Shown here: in pieces, positions 7,338-12,827 of the stretch
Layout of the letters: each line of letters begins with the position of its first letter
How positions within the stretch are numbered: the first letter of the stretch is position 1
DNA from: CAZXMB01 sp964641715
GTDB taxonomy: Bacteria > Desulfobacterota > BSN033 > UBA1163
Direction: 5' to 3'
Length of the DNA: 16,067 bases
NCBI GenBank assembly: GCA_964641715.1
Contig: CAZXMB010000062.1
Location: forward strand, 1 to 16,067
The notes under the pieces: model-generated
What the model saw: only the letters and a program-made list of their open reading frames with translations
Told to the model about the DNA's origin: nothing
Database searches by the model: none
Position numbers and translations under genes: made by a program

Positions 7338-8420
7338 TTGGGCAAGAGGGTGGTTGTGGCGATGAGCGGCGGGGTGGATTCCAGCACCACCGCATGGCTC
7401 CTCAAGGAGAGGGGATACGAAGTGATCGGAGCCACGATGTGCATCGGAATCACAGATCGATTTTCCAAGGGCCCTGCCCGTTGCTGTGGTTATCAGGATA
7501 TCGAAGATGCGAGAAGGGTGGCTCTTCAGTTAGGGATCCCTTTTTATGTCTTCGAGATGAGAGAAGAATTTGAAAAAGAAATCATCCAATATTTTTGCCG
7601 CGAATATATGAATGGAAGGACTCCCAATCCCTGTATTCTCTGCAATGAGCGAATGAAGTTTGGATCCTTCATGAGGAAGGCCATGGGGCTGGGTGCAGAT
7701 TATGTGGCAACCGGACATTACGCCCGTCTGGAATATGAAAGGGATAAAAACGAATATGTATTAAAGAGAGGGGTGGACCGGAGGAAGGATCAATCCTATG
7801 TCCTTTTTTCTCTTACCCGGGCTCAGCTTGCGCACATCCTCTTCCCGTTAGGAGAGTACCGGAAAGAGGAGGTGAGAAAGAAGGCCCGAGATCAGGGTCT
7901 CCAGGTTCACGATAAACCTGAAAGCCAGGAGGTTTGCTTCATCCGGGAGAATTCCTATCACTATTTTCTTTCCGAAAGACTAAGGGATTCTTTGAAACCG
8001 GGACCGATCATTGACAGAGAGGGAAATGTCCTGGGAAGACATAAGGGCATCCCTTTCTATACCATTGGTCAGAGAAGAGGGCTTGGTTTAGCAAAAGGAA
8101 TGCCCCTCTATGTGATCGGGATTGATCGGCGGAAGAATGCCATCCTGGTGGGGGAGGAAAGGGAAGTTTACCGGGACACCTTTCTTGTGGATACCCTGAG
8201 CTGGATTCATCCGGAGAGAAAAGAATCGGTTTTCGTCTCACAGGTGAAGATTCGCTATAATCATCCCGGTGCGGAAGCCACCCTTTCTCCAAAGGGGGAG
8301 AATGAATGGGAAGTAAAATTTAAGTCTCCCCAGAAGGCCATCACTCCCGGACAGGCCGCTGTTTTTTATGATGGGGAAAGGGTTCTCGGAGGAGGATGGA
8401 TCAGAGAAGTGCTCAATTAA
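7338..8420 (+). CDS. mnmA: MnmA, tRNA 2-thiouridine(34) synthase
   Basis: MnmA adenylates U34 of Lys/Glu/Gln tRNAs and replaces its O2 with sulfur. The 360-residue protein has the PP-loop MSGGVDSS at the N-terminus, a CCGYQDIEDARRVA segment, the nucleophile region NPCILCN (Cys99), TGHYARL, DQSYVLF, and the second catalytic cysteine Cys200 in SQEVCF. FYTIGQRRGLGL leads into the C-terminal beta-barrel. The start is a TTG at 7338, 9 nt after GGAGG; the ATG at 7333 is in another frame. It lies in a run with LarE and another MnmA-like protein. No cysteine desulfurase or Tus relay gene is visible beside it, so the sulfur donor is not shown by the window. Confidence 0.95.
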   Translation: MGKRVVVAMSGGVDSSTTAWLLKERGYEVIGATMCIGITDRFSKGPARCCGYQDIEDARRVALQLGIPFYVFEMREEFEKEIIQYFCREYMNGRTPNPCILCNERMKFGSFMRKAMGLGADYVATGHYARLEYERDKNEYVLKRGVDRRKDQSYVLFSLTRAQLAHILFPLGEYRKEEVRKKARDQGLQVHDKPESQEVCFIRENSYHYFLSERLRDSLKPGPIIDREGNVLGRHKGIPFYTIGQRRGLGLAKGMPLYVIGIDRRKNAILVGEEREVYRDTFLVDTLSWIHPERKESVFVSQVKIRYNHPGAEATLSPKGENEWEVKFKSPQKAITPGQAAVFYDGERVLGGGWIREVLN

Positions 8421-8430
8421 CAATAGACAA

Positions 8431-8530
8431 NNNNNNNNNNNNNNNNNNNNNNNNNNNNNNNNNNNNNNNNNNNNNNNNNNNNNNNNNNNNNNNNNNNNNN
8501 NNNNNNNNNNNNNNNNNNNNNNNNNNNNNN
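8431..8530. other. scaffold gap (100 N)
   Basis: Exactly 100 N of unknown real length between mnmA and larE. The left flank (TTAACAATAGACAA) resembles the heptamer repeats beside the gap at 11239-11338, suggesting the assembly broke at a repeat. The larE SD, if any, is hidden here. Confidence 0.95.
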
Positions 8531-8535
8531 AGATT

Positions 8536-9351
8536 ATGGATCCTTTAATTCAAGAAAAACTTAAAAAACTAAAAGAGATCTTTCAGTCGATGGGAAAGGT
8601 GCTCGTCGCCTTTTCAGGAGGGGCGGACAGCACCCTTCTCCTCCGGTTGGCCAAAGATGTTCTCGGAAACGAGAATGTCCTTGCTGTGACCGCCCTTTCC
8701 CCCCTTTACCCGGAAAGGGAATTAAGGGGAGCCGAGAAGATCGTTCAAGGGATGGGGCTGAGACATCTCCTGATCGAATCGAATGAACTGGAGATAGAAG
8801 GGTTCTCAAAAAATCCGCCGGAGCGGTGTTACTTTTGCAAGAAAGAGCTTTTCGGAGAACTGAGAAAGATTGCCCAAAAGGAATCCATCCCTTTTATTGT
8901 GGAGGGGTCCACCCTGGATGATGAAAGAGATTACCGGCCCGGGAAAAAGGCCGTTGAGGAGATGGAGATCCGTAGCCCCCTCAAGGAGGCTCGCTTCTTT
9001 AAGCAGGAGGTGAGGGAGGTTTCGAAAATCCTGGGACTTCCAACCTGGGATAAGCCCTCCTTTGCCTGTCTTGCCTCACGGTTCCCCTACGAGGAGGAGA
9101 TTACACCGGAAGGATTGAGAATGGTCCGGGAGGCGGAGGACTTCCTTTTCGGGCTTGGATTTAAACAGGTTCGGGTGCGGCATTATAAAGACCTCGCCCG
9201 AATAGAAATCTTTAAAGAAGAGATTGGCCGTTTTATGGATGATCCGCTCAGGGAGGCAGTGGTCCATCGACTCAAGACGATTGGTTATCGTTATGTCACC
9301 ATCGACCTCCAGGGTTTTCGTACCGGATCGATGAACGAGGTTTTAAGATGA
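8536..9351 (+). CDS. larE: LarE, ATP-dependent sulfur insertase for the NPN cofactor
   Basis: LarE adenylates the biscarboxylated pyridinium mononucleotide made by LarB and inserts sulfur to give thiocarboxylates. The first ATG after the gap (8536) gives 271 residues, close to the usual length. FSGGADST (26-33) is the PP-loop. CYFCKKELF holds Cys98 and Cys101, and FACLASRFPY holds Cys178, at the position of the sacrificial Cys176 of Lactobacillus plantarum LarE. A CxxC plus a distant Cys is the pattern reported for LarE proteins that hold a [4Fe-4S] cluster and act catalytically instead of sacrificing the cysteine; that assignment here is inference. The stop overlaps the next start as ATGA, indicating tight coupling to the PP-loop protein that follows. 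Confidence 0.92.
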   Translation: MDPLIQEKLKKLKEIFQSMGKVLVAFSGGADSTLLLRLAKDVLGNENVLAVTALSPLYPERELRGAEKIVQGMGLRHLLIESNELEIEGFSKNPPERCYFCKKELFGELRKIAQKESIPFIVEGSTLDDERDYRPGKKAVEEMEIRSPLKEARFFKQEVREVSKILGLPTWDKPSFACLASRFPYEEEITPEGLRMVREAEDFLFGLGFKQVRVRHYKDLARIEIFKEEIGRFMDDPLREAVVHRLKTIGYRYVTIDLQGFRTGSMNEVLR

Positions 9352-10352
9352 AAGCCATTGCCCTCCTCTCCGGAGGACTCGACAGCACGCTCTCAGCCAA
9401 GTTGGTCCTCGAACAGGGGATTGAGCTTGAGGCCCTCAACTTCGTGACGGTATTCTGCACCTGTACCTCTCGGGGGGCAACCTGCCTCGCCTCCCAGAAG
9501 GCAGTTGATAGTTTGAGGATCCCGCTGAAGGTTTTCAATGTCTCTGAGGAGTATCTCGATGTCATCAAACATCCTGAACATGGATACGGGAGTCATATGA
9601 ATCCATGTATTGATTGCCGGATCTTCATGATGAAGAAGGCAAAGGCCTATATGGAGGCTTCCGGTTCGTCTTTTATCGTTACCGGAGAAGTCTTGGGTCA
9701 GAGACCCATGTCCCAGAGAAGGGATGCGATGCGTCTGATTGAAAGAGAGGCCGGGCTGGAGGGTTTGATCCTGCGCCCTCTTTCAGCCAAATTTCTTCCT
9801 GTGACCCTCCCGGAAAAGGAAGGGTGGGTGGATCGGGAGAAACTGCTGGACATTCAGGGTCGTTCAAGAAGACCGCAGATCAAATTGGCAGGAGAGTTAG
9901 GCATCCGGGACTATCCCTGCCCTGCAGGCGGATGCCTCCTCACTGACCCCGGATTTGCAAAGAGGATGAAAGACCTGATGGTCCACCATCCCCATTTTTC
10001 CCTTAATGATGTCCATCTCTTAAAGTTCGGAAGACACTTCCGTCTCTCTCCGGGGATCAAATTGATTGTTGGAAGGAATGAAGAGGAGAATCAGAAAATA
10101 GAGACCTTTGCACAGGAGGGCGATATCCTGCTGAAACTTTTTCACCTCCCCGGCCCGTCTTCCCTGTTAAGAGGGGAACGGGATGAAAAGGACATCGAGA
10201 GGGCAGGGGGGATCACCGCACGTTATAGCAAGGCAAAAGATTCGGGAGAGGTTGAGGTGATCTATAAAGTGGGGAAGGCAGAAGACACTCATTCTTTTAC
10301 TGTTTTTCCTCTTTCAAGGGAAGAGATTAAGAGATGGGTGATCAATGAATAG
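9348..10352 (+). CDS. uncharacterised MnmA/ThiI-like PP-loop protein with NFACT-R-like C-terminal part
   Basis: The N-terminal half (about 1-200) is an MnmA-like adenylating sulfurtransferase: PP-loop SGGLDST at 8-14, NPCIDC (Cys87, Cys90) where MnmA has its nucleophile, TGEVLGQRPMS at 112-122, and PCPAGGC (Cys191, Cys196). A cysteine group at 37, 39 and 46 follows the second strand. The MnmA beta-barrel is absent. Residues about 215-275 instead have FGRHFRLSPG and VGRNEEEN, resembling the NFACT-R (DUF814) domain of RNA-binding proteins. The total is 334 residues. It overlaps larE by four bases and precedes thi4 by 69 nt. Automated pipelines often name such proteins tRNA thiolation enzymes; the substrate is unknown, and a tRNA or a small molecule are both possible. 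Confidence 0.82.
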   Translation: MKAIALLSGGLDSTLSAKLVLEQGIELEALNFVTVFCTCTSRGATCLASQKAVDSLRIPLKVFNVSEEYLDVIKHPEHGYGSHMNPCIDCRIFMMKKAKAYMEASGSSFIVTGEVLGQRPMSQRRDAMRLIEREAGLEGLILRPLSAKFLPVTLPEKEGWVDREKLLDIQGRSRRPQIKLAGELGIRDYPCPAGGCLLTDPGFAKRMKDLMVHHPHFSLNDVHLLKFGRHFRLSPGIKLIVGRNEEENQKIETFAQEGDILLKLFHLPGPSSLLRGERDEKDIERAGGITARYSKAKDSGEVEVIYKVGKAEDTHSFTVFPLSREEIKRWVINE

Positions 10353-10421
10353 ACGACGGAGCTGAAAGGCCGTATGGGGGGGAATATTTTCCGTGAATAA
10401 GACCGAAAAAGGAGGAAAAAG

Positions 10422-11219
10422 ATGGCTCAAAAGAAACAGATTTTTACACCCGTAAGCGAAAAAGAGGTGACCCGTGCGATCGTGGATGGGTTTGCCAGGC
10501 AGTTCATTGAGTATGTGGAGAGTGACTGCCTCATCGTTGGAGGTGGCCCGAGTGGTCTGATGGTCGGGAGGGATGTTGCCCGGAAAGGGATCAAGACACT
10601 GATTGTTGAGCGGAACAATTATATCGGAGGAGGTTTCTGGATCGGTGGCTACCTGATGAATAAGGTGACCGTCAGGGAACCCGGTCAGGAGATCCTGGAG
10701 GAGCTGGGGATTCCCTTTGAAAAGGCCACAAAGGGCCTCTATGTGGCAGATGGCCCTCATGCCTGTTCAAAACTGATTGCTGCCGCCTGTGATGCCGGAG
10801 TCAAGTTTGCAAATATGACCATCTTTGACGATGTCGTCCTGCGAGAGGGGGGCCGGGTGTGCGGGGCTGTCGTGAATTGGACACCCGTTCATGCCCTTCC
10901 GAGGGAGATCACCTGCGTTGATCCCATTGCATTGGAAACCAAGTTTGTGGTGGACTCCACCGGTCATGATGCCTGTGTTGTGAAAAAACTGGAGGAGAGA
11001 GGAATTTTAAAGACTGCAGGTTTTGGTGCGATGTGGGTGGAGCAATCGGAGGACCTCGTCGTGGAGCATACAGGAGAGGCTCATCCCGGCCTCATTGTGA
11101 CAGGAATGGCTGTGGCCACCACCTATGGGTTGCCGAGAATGGGGCCGACTTTCGGGGCCATGCTCCTCTCAGGGAGAAAGGGAGCCCAGGTCGTTCTTGA
11201 AAAGATGAAGAAGGTTTAA
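10422..11219 (+). CDS. thi4: Thi4-family thiazole synthase
   Basis: Thi4 makes the ADP-linked thiazole precursor of thiamine from NAD and glycine. Archaeal forms take sulfur from sulfide with Fe(II); yeast Thi4 gives up sulfur from its own Cys205. The 265-residue protein has the dinucleotide-binding VGGGPSGL after an N-terminal helix, IGGGFWIGGY, NWTPVHALP and a C-terminal GMAVATTYGLPRMGPTFG segment. In ITCVDP the residue before VDP is Cys165, where the methanogen enzyme has His164, so this copy has the residue typical of the suicide type. A strong AAAGGAGG SD precedes the ATG. It closes the + strand sulfur run. The family is certain; donor chemistry is an inference from one residue. Confidence 0.93.
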   Translation: MAQKKQIFTPVSEKEVTRAIVDGFARQFIEYVESDCLIVGGGPSGLMVGRDVARKGIKTLIVERNNYIGGGFWIGGYLMNKVTVREPGQEILEELGIPFEKATKGLYVADGPHACSKLIAAACDAGVKFANMTIFDDVVLREGGRVCGAVVNWTPVHALPREITCVDPIALETKFVVDSTGHDACVVKKLEERGILKTAGFGAMWVEQSEDLVVEHTGEAHPGLIVTGMAVATTYGLPRMGPTFGAMLLSGRKGAQVVLEKMKKV

Positions 11220-11227
11220 GGTTAGAA

Positions 11228-11402
11228 AATGAACAATGNNNNNNNNNNNNNNNNNNNNNNNNNNNNNNNNNNNNNNNNNNNNNNNNNNNNNNNNNNNNNN
11301 NNNNNNNNNNNNNNNNNNNNNNNNNNNNNNNNNNNNNNATGAACAATGAACAATGAACAATGAACAAAGAGAACGAACTGTTCATCGTTTAATGTTCATT
11401 GT
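11228..11402. repeat. ATGAACA heptamer array with an inverted copy, interrupted by a 100-N gap
   Basis: One unit (AATGAACAATG) lies at 11228-11238, just left of the gap. Right of it, four consecutive units start at 11339, 11346, 11353 and 11360. An inverted copy follows: ACAATGAACA (11357-11366) pairs perfectly with TGTTCATTGT (11393-11402). Inside this hairpin AACGA (72-76 of 113xx) also pairs with TCGTT (85-89). The real copy number is unknown because of the gap. Confidence 0.85.
11239..11338. other. scaffold gap (100 N)
   Basis: Exactly 100 N with the same heptamer repeat on both sides, so the gap probably contains more units and has arbitrary length. Confidence 0.95.
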
Positions 11403-12261
11403 CTTGACGAAACTGGCATCGTTAACTCGACCTTTATTGAAAGATAAATCCGTGTTGGTCATTCCTACCTCCGTCGATCTCTATCAGGAAGGAGATCTGG
11501 GGAGTCTGAACCTGAAAGAGCTGGGTCAGTATCTTGGCGAAAAGACATCAATCCCCTTCTCGCTTTGCGGAGATATTTTTGAGGGTCTCATTGAAGAAAA
11601 GATCGATAGGGTAGCCGATCAATTTTCAAGGACCAAAGTCATAGACCCCCGAAGGAGATGGATACCCAGAGAGCCCCTTCAGGGTGAGATCGATTATGAG
11701 CGGAGAAGGATAAAGAACCCGGGGTGGAGGGTTTTTGGGAATCTCTACGAAGGGGTTTTTTACCAAAAGATCATTTCTGACCTGGTTCTCGGGAACAGGT
11801 TGGACCTCCGGCATTGTACCCTTCTCTTCACGAATCAGCTCTTTGGGACATGGGATCGGGTTGATCAGAGATACCATGCCCGGGTCAGCCTCTACGGTTT
11901 TCCTCACCTCATCTCCATCTCAGGCCTGGTGGAGGCGCCTGCAAAACCCAAAGAATTCTATCTCAAGAAGCAGAGGGGAATCCCCCTGGAGCGGTTAAAA
12001 GAGGAGTATCAGGGCCGATTTCTTGATTATGGTGACCAGAGGATGACGGAAGCACTAAAGGGGTATGTGATGCAGGCCCTTTTCCTCCATCTCACCGGTT
12101 CCCCTTTTTGCGAAGACCGGGACTGCCGGCTCTTCAACAGCCACTGGCAGGAAGAAGTGATCCGTTCTCAGTTGAATGGGAAGTATGAGTTTTGCCCCAA
12201 GCATGAAGCAATACTTGAGAGATTGAGAAGCAATTCCGGAAGGTATGACAGGCAGGGATGA
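11353..12261 (+). CDS. archaemetzincin-like protein with degenerate active site (putative pseudo-metallopeptidase)
   Basis: The frame starts inside the heptamer array; the ATG at 11392 (289 residues) is at least as likely a start as 11353 (302 residues), and neither has a clear SD. Numbering from 11353, an early VIPTSVDLY segment and a C-terminal block resemble archaemetzincins, whose signature is HExxHxxGxxHCx4CxM followed by CxxC. Here the block reads A242-L-F-L-H246-L-T-G249 then F252, Cys253, Cys258, and later Cys281 with His284. The HE pair and third His are replaced, while one His, the Gly and the structural-zinc cysteines remain. I recall a DUF6775 putative-metallopeptidase family that may be this, but I am not sure. 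A further conserved-looking region is RYHARV near 173-178. A proteolytic function is not supported. Confidence 0.65.
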   Translation: MNNEQRERTVHRLMFIVLTKLASLTRPLLKDKSVLVIPTSVDLYQEGDLGSLNLKELGQYLGEKTSIPFSLCGDIFEGLIEEKIDRVADQFSRTKVIDPRRRWIPREPLQGEIDYERRRIKNPGWRVFGNLYEGVFYQKIISDLVLGNRLDLRHCTLLFTNQLFGTWDRVDQRYHARVSLYGFPHLISISGLVEAPAKPKEFYLKKQRGIPLERLKEEYQGRFLDYGDQRMTEALKGYVMQALFLHLTGSPFCEDRDCRLFNSHWQEEVIRSQLNGKYEFCPKHEAILERLRSNSGRYDRQG

Positions 12262-12290
12262 AGCGGGGATGGTCATTTCACATAAAAAGA

Positions 12291-12560
12291 TCAAAGATCG
12301 GATGACACAAAATCAGTCAGGTCTTTTTCCCGCAAAAGGCTTCTTTTCCAGGTCTCGATGGAGGGGATGATAAAGGGCAGAATCCTGAGGGAATAGTAGG
12401 GAGGAAGCAGTGGCAGGCCGATTAAGTCTCCAAAAACGATTAACATAAAGAGGCGATCGAGATGCCCCCTTGACTTTTTCAGTTCAAGGTCCAGCTCGTG
12501 GAGGGTCAACCCATAGAAAACCTCCCTGACCGCTTTTAAAAAAGTTTTAAGCCTTTTCAT
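12291..12560 (-). CDS. small hydrophobic protein of unknown function
   Basis: An 89-residue protein, last of the minus-strand cassette and 43 nt after the ferredoxin gene. A basic N-terminal helix and a charged LDLELKKSRGHLDR segment are followed by a hydrophobic stretch, LFMLIVFGDLIGLPLL. Next come PPYYSLRILPFIIP and a basic-acidic tail. One membrane segment or a membrane-associated hairpin is likely. No good SD precedes the ATG. The sequence looks conserved and non-random, with many Pro, Tyr and Leu at ordered positions, but I cannot name the family. Confidence 0.6.
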   Translation of the reverse strand: MKRLKTFLKAVREVFYGLTLHELDLELKKSRGHLDRLFMLIVFGDLIGLPLLPPYYSLRILPFIIPSIETWKRSLLREKDLTDFVSSDL

Positions 12561-12603
12561 CAGGAGCAGAAGCCATCCTTATGTTTCATCAGATCCGTAA
12601 TTC

Positions 12604-12780
12604 TTATGCTCCTTCGCTGATCGCTTTCTCAGGGCATTCCTCAATACAGGTGCCACAGTCCACACAGGTCTCCGGGTCTACCACCGCCTTTTCATTCTCC
12701 ACCTTGATCGCCTCTACAGGGCATCCCTCTTCACAAGTGCCGCACCCCGTACATTTTTCAAGATCAACAACGACTGCCAT
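12604..12780 (-). CDS. 2x[4Fe-4S] bacterial ferredoxin (58 residues)
   Basis: This short gene encodes MAVVVDLEKCTGCGTCEEGC and a symmetrical second half. The two cluster motifs are Cys10-13-16-20 and Cys39-42-45-49, each followed by Pro, as in clostridial-type ferredoxins that carry low-potential electrons. The start has a strong AGGAGGT SD on the minus strand (12787-12793). It lies 47 nt downstream of the dehydratase-family gene and is probably co-transcribed with it. By inference it could carry electrons for activating or maintaining the Fe-S/flavin centre of that enzyme, or it may act in general redox exchange. Confidence 0.95.
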   Translation of the reverse strand: MAVVVDLEKCTGCGTCEEGCPVEAIKVENEKAVVDPETCVDCGTCIEECPEKAISEGA

Positions 12781-12827
12781 ATTCTACCTCCTGCTGAATT
12801 TTTCCTTTAAGGATTCAGACCATAACA

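Noticed and set aside
11339..11366. Heptamer array as a CRISPR remnant
   Set aside because: Units are 7 bp and contiguous with no spacers, and no cas genes are present.
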